The notes: generated from the sequence alone by a model not told the origin. DNA of 64,000 nt from Streptomyces asoensis (GCF_013085465.1 NZ_CP049838.1:2914001-2978000); one strand, 5' to 3'. Positions 25,542-34,642 are shown, counted from the first letter of the stretch. Made by a program: numbers and translations.

Positions 25542-26764
25542 CGCTGTCCCGCTTTCCCCCGCCGCACGTTCTTCTCCTTCGGCACCGTCAGTTCGACCTC
25601 CGTGCCCTGCCCCGGGGTGGAGATCAGCTCGGCGCTGCCGCCGAGGTCCCGCAGCCGGCCCCGGATCGACTGGGCGACCCCGAGCCGCCCCTCGCCCTCG
25701 GCCTGCGCGAGCCGGCCCTCGGGGATGCCGGGCCCGTCGTCCCGCACGGTGATGATCACCTCGCCGGGCTCGTCCTCCACCAGGATCCAGGCCCGGGCGT
25801 CCTCCCCTGCGTGTCTGCGTACGTTGTCCAGGGCGGCCCCGACCGCCGCGGCCAGCTCCCTCGCGGCGGGCGCGGGCAGCAGCACCGGGGCGCCCGGCTC
25901 GGCGAGGTTGACGCGGGCGGCGGCGAAGGGGGCGAGCAGCGAGCGCAGGTCGACCGGACCGGTCTGCTCCGCCGGCTCCTCCACCACCCGCACGACGGCC
26001 CCCTCGGCCGCGTCCTGCGACACCCGCGAGACGGGTACGAGGCCGCCGGCGACCAGGGTGCGCAGCGCGACCTCCTGCTCGCCGGCCATCCGGCCCAGTT
26101 CGCCCGCCTCACCGCCGAGGACCGCACCGCGCCGCTGCACCATGGCCAGCACCTGGAGCACGCCGTCGTGGATGTCCCGGGCGAGCCGCTCCCGCTCCCG
26201 GGTCGCGGCCTCGATCTCCAGCGCGCGGGCGAGGGTGCGCTCGGAGGCGCGGGCGACCTCGACGACGTAGCCGATGGCGATGGAGGCGACCCAGACGAGG
26301 ATCACGTTGTGGATGGTGTCGCGGGCCGGGGTACCGCGCTCGACCAGGTTGGTGACCGCGACAGCCGTGGACGCGAACGCCGCCCAGCGCCAGCCGCCCT
26401 TGATGGCGAACGCCAGGACGGAGCCGGCGGTCCATATCGACGGCAGCGTCGGGCCGCCCGACTGGATGCGCTCGTGGGTGTCGGCCACGGTCGTGAGCAG
26501 GATGCCGGTGAGCGCGATGGTGAGGTCGGCGGCGAGGAAGCGCTTGGTGCAGCTCGCCGCGCTCGCGACCTTGGGCAGGGTGGCCACGGTCCAGACGAAC
26601 AGGACGCAGTAGTAGCCGACGGCGACCCAGGGCCGGGCGAACCCGTCGTAGGCGGTGGCGAAGAAACCCACCGCGTACAGCATGGTGAGCACCCGGTAGC
26701 CGGCGAGCGCACGCCACAGCGGCAGCTCGACCGACATCCTCATGACTTGCTCGCGCCTGGCCAT
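25538..26764 (-). CDS. macS: Sensor histidine kinase (MacS-like)
   Basis: 408-aa membrane histidine kinase. Five or six N-terminal helices (residues about 15-185, with very short loops) precede a HisKA_3 dimerisation helix with the phospho-acceptor His in ERERLARDIHDGVLQVLAMVQR. An HATPase domain follows (N box ALDNVRRHA; G1 box VRDDGPGIPEG). There is no large extracellular sensor, so the signal is probably sensed in the membrane. It is transcribed with and overlaps the response regulator. Confidence 0.92.
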   Translation of the reverse strand: MARREQVMRMSVELPLWRALAGYRVLTMLYAVGFFATAYDGFARPWVAVGYYCVLFVWTVATLPKVASAASCTKRFLAADLTIALTGILLTTVADTHERIQSGGPTLPSIWTAGSVLAFAIKGGWRWAAFASTAVAVTNLVERGTPARDTIHNVILVWVASIAIGYVVEVARASERTLARALEIEAATRERERLARDIHDGVLQVLAMVQRRGAVLGGEAGELGRMAGEQEVALRTLVAGGLVPVSRVSQDAAEGAVVRVVEEPAEQTGPVDLRSLLAPFAAARVNLAEPGAPVLLPAPAARELAAAVGAALDNVRRHAGEDARAWILVEDEPGEVIITVRDDGPGIPEGRLAQAEGEGRLGVAQSIRGRLRDLGGSAELISTPGQGTEVELTVPKEKNVRRGKAGQR

Positions 26765-26813
26765 CCGTCCCCCGCCCCCGGGCCCCGACTACTGACTGCC
26801 GTCCACTGACCTA

Positions 26814-27587
26814 CTACTGCTCTTTGTCCTTCTTCGCCTGGTCCTTCTCGGCCTGCGCGAGCGCCGCCTTCGCGGCCTTCTCCGCCTCCTTGTCGGCCTT
26901 CGCCGCCTCGGTGATCTGCCGCTTGGCGGCGGTCGCGTAGATGTCGACGTACTCCTGGCCGGAGAGCTTCATGATCTCGTACATGACCTCGTCGGTCACG
27001 GCGCGCAGCACGAAGCGGTCGTGGTCCATGCCCTGGTACCGGGCGAAGTCCAGCGGCTTGCCGATGCGGATGCCGGGCCGCATGACCTTCGGCAGCACCT
27101 TCCCGGGCGGCTGGATCTTCTCGGTGTCGATCATCGCGACCGGGATCACGGGCGCGCCGGTGGCGAGCGCCACGCGCGCGAGGCCGCCCGGCTTGCCGCG
27201 GTAGAGCCGGCCGTCGGGCGAGCGCGTGCCCTCCGGGTAGATGCCGAACAGCTCGCCCCGCTCGAGCACCTCCATGCCGCTCCGGATCGCCGCCTCGCCG
27301 GCCCCGCGACCGCCGGAGCGGTCCACCGGGAGCTGGCCGACGCCCTTGAAGAAGGCCGCCGTCAGCCGGCCCTTCACACCGGGCGTGGTGAAGTACTCGG
27401 CCTTCGCGATGAAGGTCACCTTGCGGTCGAGGACCGCGGGCAGGAAGAACGAGTCCGAGAAGGACAGGTGGTTGCTCGCCAGGATCGCGGGGCCCTCGGC
27501 GGGAATGTTCTCGAGGCCTTCCACCCAGGGCCTGAAGGTGACCTTCAGCGGTCCCCCGATAGCGACCTTCATCGCGCCGTACAACAA
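26814..27587 (-). CDS. 1-acyl-sn-glycerol-3-phosphate acyltransferase (PlsC-like)
   Basis: 257-aa acyltransferase of the PlsC family. The catalytic NHLSFSDS motif (NHx4D) lies near residue 39; the FIYPEGTRS-like GIYPEGTRSPDG lies near residue 116. The C-terminal 30-40 residues are Lys/Ala/Glu-rich (AAKADKEAEKAAKAALAQAEKDQ), an extension predicted to be a charged helix. The start is TTG 27587, with AGGAGG 7 nt upstream. It should act at the inner membrane face in phospholipid synthesis. It is syntenic with Rv2182c as I recall. Confidence 0.9.
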   Translation of the reverse strand: MLYGAMKVAIGGPLKVTFRPWVEGLENIPAEGPAILASNHLSFSDSFFLPAVLDRKVTFIAKAEYFTTPGVKGRLTAAFFKGVGQLPVDRSGGRGAGEAAIRSGMEVLERGELFGIYPEGTRSPDGRLYRGKPGGLARVALATGAPVIPVAMIDTEKIQPPGKVLPKVMRPGIRIGKPLDFARYQGMDHDRFVLRAVTDEVMYEIMKLSGQEYVDIYATAAKRQITEAAKADKEAEKAAKAALAQAEKDQAKKDKEQ

Positions 27588-27659
27588 GCGAGTGCCTCCT
27601 GATTGTGTCGGTCAGACCTTAACCCGGAGTGGCCGCAAAGGCTCCGACGACCCTGGTCG

Positions 27660-27682
27660 GTGTCAGTGCGGTCGCGTACGGT
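27660..27682 (+). promoter_or_regulatory. RecA-NDp-like promoter of the esterase operon
   Basis: GTGTCAGTG, 8 nt, TACGGT: eight of nine matches to TTGTCRGTG and a full TANNNT. It lies 50 nt upstream of GTG 27732, which has AGGAGACCGAAG. Confidence 0.45.
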
Positions 27683-27731
27683 GAAGCACACGTCCCTCCC
27701 ATGAAGAACAGACGAAGACAGGAGACCGAAG

Positions 27732-28511
27732 GTGCCGGTCCTTCCTGGAGCCGAGCCGTACCGCCATGAGGGCGGAGAGGTCGGGGTGCTCCTCTGTCAC
27801 GGCTTCACCGGTTCCCCGCAGTCGCTGCGCCCCTGGGCCCGGTACCTGGCCGGGCAGGGTCTGACCGTCTCGCTGCCGCTGTTGCCGGGACACGGCACGC
27901 GCTGGGAGGACATGGCGCTGACCGGCTGGCCGGACTGGTACGCGGAGGTGGACCGTGAGCTGCGCGCGCTGCGCGACCGGTGCTCCCGGGTGTTCGTGGC
28001 CGGTCTGTCGATGGGCGGCGCACTGGCCCTGCGGCTCGCCGCGAAGCACGGGGACGGGGTGGAGGGCGTCATCGTCGTCAACCCGGCGAACCGGGTGCAC
28101 GGCCTGTCCGCGTACGCCCTTCCGGTGGCCCGCCATCTCGTCCGGACGACGAAGGGGATCACCAGCGACATCGCGAAGGAGGGCGTGCTGGAGAGCGGGT
28201 ACGACCGGGTGCCGCTGCACTCGGCGCACTCCCTGCGCACCTTCCTGCGGATGATCGACGGCGAACTGCCGCAGGTCACCCAGCCGCTGCTGCTTCTGCA
28301 CAGCGTCCAGGACCATGTCGTGCCGGCCGCCGACTCGGCCCGGGTCCTCGGCCGGGTGTCGTCGACCGACGTGACCGAGATCCTGCTGGAACAGAGCTAC
28401 CACGTGGCAACGTTGGACCACGATGCGGACCGGATCTTCGAGGAGAGCTACGCGTTCATCGCCCGGATCGCGTCCAGTGTCGGCAAGGAAGGGACGGCCG
28501 TAGGTGGCTGA
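27732..28511 (+). CDS. Alpha/beta-hydrolase (monoacylglycerol lipase/carboxylesterase type)
   Basis: 259-aa alpha/beta-hydrolase of the Est30/monoglyceride-lipase type. The oxyanion-hole strand is VLLCHGFTGSPQSL; nucleophile Ser is in VAGLSMGGALAL; the acid is in LLHSVQDHVV; the His is in SYHVATLDHD. No signal peptide is visible, so it is likely cytosolic. The stop codon overlaps the next gene's GTG at 28504. The substrate is unknown, but neighbouring PlsC-like and FadD-like genes fit lipid metabolism. Confidence 0.9.
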   Translation: MPVLPGAEPYRHEGGEVGVLLCHGFTGSPQSLRPWARYLAGQGLTVSLPLLPGHGTRWEDMALTGWPDWYAEVDRELRALRDRCSRVFVAGLSMGGALALRLAAKHGDGVEGVIVVNPANRVHGLSAYALPVARHLVRTTKGITSDIAKEGVLESGYDRVPLHSAHSLRTFLRMIDGELPQVTQPLLLLHSVQDHVVPAADSARVLGRVSSTDVTEILLEQSYHVATLDHDADRIFEESYAFIARIASSVGKEGTAVGG

Positions 28512-29166
28512 GCACGACTCCGACCGTGAGGACCGGGAGAACCGGGACGAGCGGGACGGCCCGGAGGGCCGGGAGGGCCGCGCGTCGGAGGAGCAGAGCG
28601 TGCCCTTCGACGAGGCCGCCGCGTGGGCGGCGATCGTCGCGGGATACGGCGAGGAGCCGGCGGACCCGCCGGGCGCCAAGCCGTTCAAGTCGGTCGAGGA
28701 CCTGGCGCTGCTCGAGGTCGAGACGAACGACGAGGAGTCCGGGGCGGAATCCGGCCAGGACTCCGCGAAGGACTCCGCCAAGGACCCCGCCAAGGAGCCC
28801 GGCGAGGAGAAGGAACCGGCCAAGCCGCTGGGCAGCTCGATCGCCTTCGCGCCCGGTGTCGGCCCGCGCGACTACACCGCGCCCGAGCCCGCGGAGGAGG
28901 ACTTCGACGGCGACGACGAGGGTCACTTCGTCCCGCCGGAGCCGCCGCCGCTGCCCGCCGCCGACACCACGGCCAAGTTCGCCTGGCTCGGGGTGATCGG
29001 CGGGCCGCTGCTGCTCCTGCTCGCGGTGCTGCTGGGCTGGGAGATGACGTGGTGGCTGTCGACCGTCGGCATCGGCGGCTTCCTCGGCGGTTTCGCCACG
29101 CTGGTGATGCGGATGCGCACGGACGACGAGGAGGACGGGGATCCGGGACGGGGAGCGGTCGTTTAG
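28504..29166 (+). CDS. Acidic membrane protein, hypothetical
   Basis: 220 aa. The first 150 residues are highly charged and low-complexity (Glu/Asp/Arg/Lys), with repeated KDSAKDPAKEP units. Two membrane helices follow near the end (FAWLGVIGGPLLLLLAVLLGW and WWLSTVGIGGFLGGFATLVM). GTG 28504 overlaps the hydrolase stop by 8 nt, so it is co-translated. I do not recognise a function. It may tether the esterase to the membrane, but this is only inference. Confidence 0.75.
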   Translation: MAEHDSDREDRENRDERDGPEGREGRASEEQSVPFDEAAAWAAIVAGYGEEPADPPGAKPFKSVEDLALLEVETNDEESGAESGQDSAKDSAKDPAKEPGEEKEPAKPLGSSIAFAPGVGPRDYTAPEPAEEDFDGDDEGHFVPPEPPPLPAADTTAKFAWLGVIGGPLLLLLAVLLGWEMTWWLSTVGIGGFLGGFATLVMRMRTDDEEDGDPGRGAVV

Positions 29167-29169
29167 GGC

Positions 29170-29931
29170 CTAGGCCGTGTCCGCGGGGATCCTGAGGGCG
29201 GCGAGGACCGGAAGGTGGTCCGTGGCCGCCCTCAAGTCGCTCTCGGTGACTCCGGGGAGGCCGATCGGCACCCCGCAGCCCAGCACCTCCACGCCCTTCG
29301 TCACGAAGATCCCGTCGATGCGACGGTTCGGCCCGGTGGACGGGAAGCTGTCCTCGGCGCCCCAGGGGGCGGCGGTGCGGCAGTCCTGGAGGGCGGTGGC
29401 CAGGCGGCCGAAGGTGCGGCCACCGGGGCTCTCGTTGATGTCGCCACCCGCGACCGCGTGCTCCACGCCCATCCCGGCGAGGCGGTCGAGCAGCATGCCC
29501 GCCTGCTCGTAGCGCTCGGCGGCCGTCAGACCGAGGTGGCAGCCGACCACACCGAGCCGGGCACCGGCGAAGCGGACCACGGCGGTCGCGAGGCCCCGGC
29601 GGTGCTGGCCGGGGGTGAGCGGCAACAGGACGTCCTCGGTGCGTTCGACGGTCGCCCGCAGCGAGCACAGGACGGCCGGGCCGGCCGCCGTGCCGCCGCC
29701 GGTGAGGATCACCTGGCCGGAGGCGGCCGCGAGTCGGGCGAGCTTCTTGCGCCAGCGGAAGAAGAGGGGGGCCTCCTGGACGAGGGTCAGATCGGGGGCG
29801 CAGGCCGTGATGACCCGGGCCAGGGCGTCGGTGTCGTCCCGCATGGAGCGGATGTTGTAGCTGAGGACCCGGATGACGGCCGAACCGTCGGGCTCGGTGC
29901 GGGAGTTGGGTAGCGGCGAGGTCGTCGGCAT
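29170..29931 (-). CDS. Endonuclease/exonuclease/phosphatase-family protein
   Basis: 253-aa EEP-fold metal-dependent phosphoesterase. Motifs are VLSYNIRSM (Asn), LVQEAPL (Glu), GCHLGLTAAER, AGGDINESP (Asp/Asn), and ATDHLPVLA (catalytic Asp-His). The substrate could be DNA, an inositide or a sphingolipid-like ester. ATG 29931 is supported by -10 TATCTT (minus, 29939-29944) 7 nt upstream, i.e. leaderless; TTG 29940 is the alternative. It ends 4 nt from the convergent hypothetical gene. Confidence 0.85.
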   Translation of the reverse strand: MPTTSPLPNSRTEPDGSAVIRVLSYNIRSMRDDTDALARVITACAPDLTLVQEAPLFFRWRKKLARLAAASGQVILTGGGTAAGPAVLCSLRATVERTEDVLLPLTPGQHRRGLATAVVRFAGARLGVVGCHLGLTAAERYEQAGMLLDRLAGMGVEHAVAGGDINESPGGRTFGRLATALQDCRTAAPWGAEDSFPSTGPNRRIDGIFVTKGVEVLGCGVPIGLPGVTESDLRAATDHLPVLAALRIPADTA

Positions 29932-29976
29932 AGCGATCAAGATACGCCGCCGCGTCCGCTACGTCCGGAAAAGCGA

Positions 29977-30000
29977 ACGGGGGCCGCGAGCGGCCCCCGT
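29977..30000 (-). terminator. Terminator of glkA
   Basis: Perfect 11-bp arms ACGGGGGCCGC/GCGGCCCCCGT with a 2-nt centre lie 33 nt beyond the glkA stop. On the minus strand a T-rich TTCGCTTTT follows. Confidence 0.85.
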
Positions 30001-30032
30001 GTTGACGCGATATGCAGCAATGCGCAGTACGA

Positions 30033-30986
30033 CTACATGATCGGGTCGGGCTCTCTCGCCAGGTCCGCCGCCCCCACCAGGCCCGCCTTGTTGCCCAGCT
30101 GGGCCGCGATGACATCGGCCACCGGGCGCCAGTTGCCGCCGACCAGCCAGCGCTTGTAGGACTTCCGGATCGGGTCGAGGACCAGCTCGCCCTCGTCGGA
30201 GAGGCCGCCGCCGACGATGAAGGCGGAGGGGTCGAAGAGGGAGGCGAGGTCGGCGAGGCCGGCGCCGGCCCAGCGGGCGAGCTCGCGATAGGAGTCGACC
30301 GCGACGGGGTCGCCCTGGCGGGCGGCCATGGAGATGTGCTTGCCCTCGATGCCGTCGGGGTTGCCGTCGCCCAGCGACAGCAGGATCTCGGCGTTCTCGG
30401 GGGTCGCGTTGGCGCGCTGCTTGGCGTAGCGCACGAGGGCGCGGCCGGAGGCGTACTGCTCCCAGCAGCCCTGCGAGCCGCAGCCGCACAGCAGGCCGTC
30501 CGGCACCATGCGGATGTGGCCGAACTCTGCGGCGACGCCGAAGTGGCCGCGGCGCAGCTTGTTGCCGATGATGATGCCGCCGCCGAGGCCGGTGCCGAGG
30601 GTGATGCAGATGACGTTGCGGTGGCCCTTGCCCGCGCCGAACTTGTACTCGCCCCACGCCGCGGCGTTGGCGTCGTTCTCCACCACGACGGGGAGACCCA
30701 CGCGGGCCTCGACCTCGTCCTTCAGCGGCTCCTGGCGCCAGTCGATGTTGGGCGCGAAGTAGACCGTCGAGCGCTGGCGGTTGACATAGCCGGCGGCGCC
30801 GATGCCCACACCGACGATGTCGTGCCCGGCGCGCGCGCCCTCTACTGCGGAGGCGATGGCGTCCACGATGCCCTCGGGCGTGCCCGGGGTCGGCACCTTG
30901 TAGGTCGAGAGGATGTTGCCTTCCTCGTCGACCACGCCGGCCGCGATCTTCGTGCCGCCGATGTCGACGCCGATGGTGAGTCCCAT
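30033..30986 (-). CDS. glkA: ROK-family glucokinase
   Basis: 317-aa ATP-dependent glucokinase of the ROK family. It has N-terminal phosphate loop GVDIGGTKIA, sugar site VENDANAAAWGEY, second phosphate motif TLGTGLGGGII, and the zinc-binding cysteine cluster CGCGSQGCWEQ. In Streptomyces, GlkA also signals carbon catabolite repression. ATG 30986 is standard. It is a single-gene unit with its own terminator. Gene order around it matches SCO2126 as I recall. Confidence 0.96.
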   Translation of the reverse strand: MGLTIGVDIGGTKIAAGVVDEEGNILSTYKVPTPGTPEGIVDAIASAVEGARAGHDIVGVGIGAAGYVNRQRSTVYFAPNIDWRQEPLKDEVEARVGLPVVVENDANAAAWGEYKFGAGKGHRNVICITLGTGLGGGIIIGNKLRRGHFGVAAEFGHIRMVPDGLLCGCGSQGCWEQYASGRALVRYAKQRANATPENAEILLSLGDGNPDGIEGKHISMAARQGDPVAVDSYRELARWAGAGLADLASLFDPSAFIVGGGLSDEGELVLDPIRKSYKRWLVGGNWRPVADVIAAQLGNKAGLVGAADLAREPDPIM

Positions 30987-31053
30987 GAATCCCTCAGTTT
31001 CGGTCGAGCCCCGCTACGGCCAACCGTACCCGAGGCCCTGCCCCCGGAGGGCT

Positions 31054-31566
31054 TCAGTCCAAGTCGATGCGCTGGCCGGGACCGGTGTCGTCACCGTCGC
31101 GACCTTGGTCGCGCGGGGGGTTCCCCGGGTCGTTCGCTCCCGTCGTCCAGCGTTGTTCCTGGGTCTGGACGGCGGAGCGGTAGGCGGCGAGGAGTTCGGT
31201 GCCGGCGGCCGCGAGGTGGTCGAAGACGTCCGGGTTGCGCTCGATGACGGGCTCGACGGCGGCCTTGGCCTGCTGGACGACCTGGCGGACCACCTGCTGG
31301 GCGGCGGGTCCGGCGACCGCCCCGAGCAGCGGGGACTGGAGCGAGGACAGCTTGTCGCCGACGGCGTCGACGAGCTTGCGCAGTTCCTCGGCGGCCGAGC
31401 CCGGGGGCCGGTCGTCCTGGGTGCGGCGGCGGGCCCTCTCCGCCGCCAGGTCCTCGGCGGCGGCGGTGGCCCAGGCGTCGGCGTCGGTCGCGCGGGGCTG
31501 CTCGTCGAAGCCTGACGTCCCGGCGGGCTCCCCGGCGGCGTCGGGCGTGGGGCGCTCTTCGCTCAT
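31054..31566 (-). CDS. DUF5304-family protein
   Basis: 170-aa Streptomyces protein matching the DUF5304 family. The N-terminal 45 residues are disordered. A central amphipathic helical region (AAEELRKLVDAVGDKLSSLQSPLLGAVAGPAAQQVVRQVVQQAKAAVEPVI) follows, then a Gln/Arg/Asp-rich tail. No catalytic residues are visible. It might be a coiled-coil or membrane-surface protein. It lies between the ATPase (upstream, same strand) and glkA. Confidence 0.72.
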   Translation of the reverse strand: MSEERPTPDAAGEPAGTSGFDEQPRATDADAWATAAAEDLAAERARRRTQDDRPPGSAAEELRKLVDAVGDKLSSLQSPLLGAVAGPAAQQVVRQVVQQAKAAVEPVIERNPDVFDHLAAAGTELLAAYRSAVQTQEQRWTTGANDPGNPPRDQGRDGDDTGPGQRIDLD

Positions 31567-31647
31567 GGCGGACTCCTGATGACTCCTGGTCGACGACGCC
31601 TGATGACGGCTCGTCCCTACGACGTTACCCGAACGGCGGAACGTCGC

Positions 31648-32823
31648 TCAGTAGGTCCGTGGCCAGAGCCCGGGATCCGGCGCGAACCGCACGCACAGCT
31701 CGCCGTCGCGCAGCGCGGCGCCGTCGACGGTGCAGCGGCGCAGCACGGAGGGCAGCGCGACGATACGACGGAACGGCCCGGCGGTGACGACCAGTTCGTC
31801 GCCGCGCCGGATGAGGTCGAGCTCGTCGCGTATGGCGCCGGGCAGCGGGAGGTGCCAGACGAGCACGCCGTCCTGGGCGAGCCGGTCGGCCACGGGCCAC
31901 TCGACCGGGGAGGTCGCCGGGTTGACGGCGGGCACGGTGAGCGCGGCGAGGTCGTCGGCGCCGCGGGGGTCGTGGCCAAGGTGGGCGACGGGACGGGCCG
32001 CCTCGCCCCACTCCTCCAGGGCCTTGCGCTGCTGGGTGACGAGCCGGCCGAGCAGGCCGTCGTCGGCGGCCGCCTCGGGCAGGACGCGGTTGGCGACGAG
32101 CGACTCGACGGGCAGGGCGCGCAGGGCGAGGCCGAGGCGGGCGTCACGGACGGCATCGGCGCCGGCCGGTCCCGGCTCGGCGACCAGGCGTACGGCGGTG
32201 CCGGGGTCGGCGAGGACGGCCTCGACGGCGGCCAGCTCCATGTCCCAGCGGGCGGTCGTCTCGTACAGCCACTCGGCGGGCATCGGCACCCCGGCGAGCC
32301 GGCCGAGCATCGGGCGCAGGGCCCGGGCGGCCTGTCGTTCCGGCGGGAGCAGACGCCGCAGGTAGCGGCGCAGCTCCTCCGGGAGGGCCAACAGGGCGAG
32401 GGCCTGTGAGACGGGCGGCAGGTCGACGACAAGGAGTTCGTGCAGCTCACCGCCGTCGGCGAGGGCGGCGTCCCGCAGCGCGCGCAGCAGCGTCAGCTCC
32501 TCGGCGCCTGGGAGGGGGGTGACCTCTTCGGGGTCGAGCCGGGAGGCGCCGAGCAGGTCGAGGACGGTGGAGGCACGGTCCTGGAAACCGGCGAGGTCGT
32601 CCCGGAAGCCGGCGGTGGCGTCGGGACGCCAGGCGGTGAGGCACGGGGCGACCGGGACGGGGCTCGCCCCGGTCCGCACTCCGAGCGCCGCGCCGAGGGT
32701 GTCGGTGCGGTCGGCGCTGAGGACGAGGGTGCGGGTGCCTTCCGCTGCCGCGCGCTGTGCGGTGGCGGCCGCCACGGTCGTGCGTCCGCTGCCGCCAGGG
32801 CCGGTGATCAGGATGGTGCGCAT
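31648..32823 (-). CDS. ArsA-like ATPase with altered P-loop
   Basis: 391-aa protein resembling ArsA/Get3 anion-transporting ATPases and Rv2184c. The P-loop reads MRTILITGPGGSGRTTVAA. In the canonical deviant Walker A (GKGGVGKT) both lysines are essential; here they are Pro and Arg. Walker-B-like LLVVDLPPVSQAL is present, as is an ArsA-HSP20-like C-terminal beta domain (VVTAGPFRRIVALPSVL). The gene ends 81 nt before the DUF5304 start. It might bind nucleotide without hydrolysing it. It lies directly downstream of the SRPBCC gene on the same strand. Confidence 0.82.
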   Translation of the reverse strand: MRTILITGPGGSGRTTVAAATAQRAAAEGTRTLVLSADRTDTLGAALGVRTGASPVPVAPCLTAWRPDATAGFRDDLAGFQDRASTVLDLLGASRLDPEEVTPLPGAEELTLLRALRDAALADGGELHELLVVDLPPVSQALALLALPEELRRYLRRLLPPERQAARALRPMLGRLAGVPMPAEWLYETTARWDMELAAVEAVLADPGTAVRLVAEPGPAGADAVRDARLGLALRALPVESLVANRVLPEAAADDGLLGRLVTQQRKALEEWGEAARPVAHLGHDPRGADDLAALTVPAVNPATSPVEWPVADRLAQDGVLVWHLPLPGAIRDELDLIRRGDELVVTAGPFRRIVALPSVLRRCTVDGAALRDGELCVRFAPDPGLWPRTY

Positions 32824-32912
32824 GAGGGTGAACCGTAACGGAGGTCGGAGCAGCCCCCCGACCTCCTCACCCCGCCCCCGGACCTGCCGACTCCCGGGTC
32901 CCGTGGCCGGCG

Positions 32913-33377
32913 CTACTTCTCGGGCGCCTCGAGGTCGGCCTCTCCCGACTCCACTCGCTTCTTCAGGCCGGCGAGTGCGCGGTCGATGATGACCTTCTCG
33001 GCCTTGCGCTTGATCATGCCCAGCATGGGGATCTTGACGTCCACGGTCAGCTGGTAGGTGACCTCGGTCGCGCCCGCGCCGGCCGGCTTGAGGAGGTAGG
33101 AGCCGTCGAGCTGGCGCAGCATCTGGGACTTCACCAGCGTCCAGGACACCTCGTGCTCGCCGGTCCAGGTGTAGCCGAGGACCTGGTCGTCCTTGATGGC
33201 GCCGGCGTCCATGACCAGGCGGACCTGCCCGGCGCGGCCCTGCCCGTCCGTCTCGAGGACCTCCGCCTGCTTCACCTCTCCGGTCCAGTCCGGGTAGCGG
33301 GCGAAGTCGGCGATCACCGCCATGACCTCAGCCGGTGCCGCCTCGATCGTGATGCTCGAGCTGGTGTGTTCCGCCAT
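32913..33377 (-). CDS. SRPBCC-family lipid/cyclase-like protein
   Basis: 154-aa SRPBCC (START/polyketide-cyclase-like) protein. The fold is visible from ITIEAAPAEVMAVIADFARYPDWTGEVKQAEVLE to the C-terminal helix (IIDRALAGLKKRVESGE). It resembles mycobacterial TB16.3 (Rv2185c). The hydrophobic cavity should bind a lipid or aromatic ligand. ATG 33377 has GGAGGAG upstream. It is transcribed with the ArsA-like ATPase (89-nt gap), a pairing kept in mycobacteria as I recall. Confidence 0.87.
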   Translation of the reverse strand: MAEHTSSSITIEAAPAEVMAVIADFARYPDWTGEVKQAEVLETDGQGRAGQVRLVMDAGAIKDDQVLGYTWTGEHEVSWTLVKSQMLRQLDGSYLLKPAGAGATEVTYQLTVDVKIPMLGMIKRKAEKVIIDRALAGLKKRVESGEADLEAPEK

Positions 33378-33538
33378 CGCTGTGGCTCCTCCAGATGCGG
33401 GCCGGTAAAGGTAGAGAAGAGGACACCGTGCGCCAGCCGCCGCGCACGTGTGTGCAGCGTGAAGGCTACCGCGCGCCCGACCTGCCGCCTTCACCCGGAG
33501 TCAGGACACCGTCCGGGCGGCGTCGGGTCACCGCCCGG

Positions 33539-34336
33539 TCACCACTCCAGCGCCCACGGCTTCCCGCTTCCCGCGAAGTGCCCCACGTTCACGCACTCGG
33601 TCGCGCCGACCCGCATCCGGCGGGCGAGCGGCTGGTGGACGTGCCCGAAGAGCGCGTAGCGGGGCCGGGTGCGGCGGATGGCGTCCAGCAGCGCCCGGCT
33701 GCCCCGCTCGAAGCGGCGGGCCACGGTGTCGTAGACGAGTTCCGGCACCTCCGGCGGGATGTGGGTGCACAGCACGTCCACCTCGCCCACGGCCTCGATC
33801 TTCGCCGCGTACTCCTCGTCGCTGATCTCGTACGGCGTGCGCATGGGGGTCTTCAGGCCGCCGCCCACGAAGCCGAAGACCCGGCCGCCGATCTCCACCC
33901 GCTCCCCGTCCAGGACGGTCGTGCCGGGCCCGGCGAACTCGGGCCACAGCCGCGGCATGTCGACGTTGCCGTAGGTGGCGTACGTCGGGGTCGGGAACGC
34001 CGGGAACAGCTCGGCGTACTGCTTGCGGACCGCCTGCTCGATCAGCGCCGCCCGGTCGCCGCCGATGCCGCCCCACAGCCGGGCGCCGAGCTCGCGGGCC
34101 TCCTCGAAGCGGCGGGCGGTGCGCAGTTCGACGATGAGGTCGGCGTTGTCCACCCCGAAGAGGTCGGGGAAGATCCCGCGGGAGTGGTCGGCGTAGTCCA
34201 GGAACAGGACCAGGTCGCCCAGACAGATCAGTGCGTCCGCGCCCTCTCCGGCCCGGGCCAGGTCGCGCGCGTTGCCGTGCACGTCGCTGACCACGTGGAT
34301 GCGTGTCCGGCGGTTTCCGGGCGGTGTGGATGCCAT
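33539..34336 (-). CDS. Calcineurin-like metallophosphoesterase
   Basis: 265-aa two-metal phosphoesterase. Motifs are HVVSDVHGNARDL (Asp-x-His), ICLGDLVLF (Gly-Asp), YGNVDMP (Gly-Asn-x-Asp in place of GNHD), VLCTHIPPE and FGHVHQP. It is cytosolic, with no signal peptide. ATG 34336 is supported by -10 TACCCT (minus, 34345-34350) 8 nt upstream, so it is probably leaderless. The family has varied substrates (cNMP, NTP, nucleic acids); none can be chosen here. It is divergent from the FadD-like gene. Confidence 0.85.
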   Translation of the reverse strand: MASTPPGNRRTRIHVVSDVHGNARDLARAGEGADALICLGDLVLFLDYADHSRGIFPDLFGVDNADLIVELRTARRFEEARELGARLWGGIGGDRAALIEQAVRKQYAELFPAFPTPTYATYGNVDMPRLWPEFAGPGTTVLDGERVEIGGRVFGFVGGGLKTPMRTPYEISDEEYAAKIEAVGEVDVLCTHIPPEVPELVYDTVARRFERGSRALLDAIRRTRPRYALFGHVHQPLARRMRVGATECVNVGHFAGSGKPWALEW

Positions 34337-34392
34337 GTCGATCAAGGGTAGGCGTGTGCGGCATACGTGAACAGTGGCGATCGGGATACCGG

Positions 34393-34410
34393 TTACTGGC
34401 CAGTCAGTAA
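34393..34410 (+). promoter_or_regulatory. TetR-type operator upstream of the acyl-CoA ligase
   Basis: TTACTGGCCAGTCAGTAA. Its core ACTGGCCAGTCAGT shares 13 of 14 bases with the palindrome before the ABC/YhgE operon at 1868. A -10-like TACTGT (34421-34426) follows, so the site overlaps the likely -35/spacer region. Confidence 0.55.
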
Positions 34411-34642
34411 AGCGGTGGACTACTGTCGGCCGGGAAACACCAATCTGTGTGACGCAGCGAACATCTCGTCGGACCCCCCTGTCGAAGACGCCATACCGAC
34501 GGGTAACGTCCGGGCAGTCCAGTCGTGCTCAGGATTTCAACCATCGAGATCCACCGAGGTCCCGAGCACAGTCCCGAGCCTTGGACCGCATCGTCGCAGC
34601 ACACAACGTCGTGGCGCCGGCGCCCTATGAGGAGCAGCAGTC

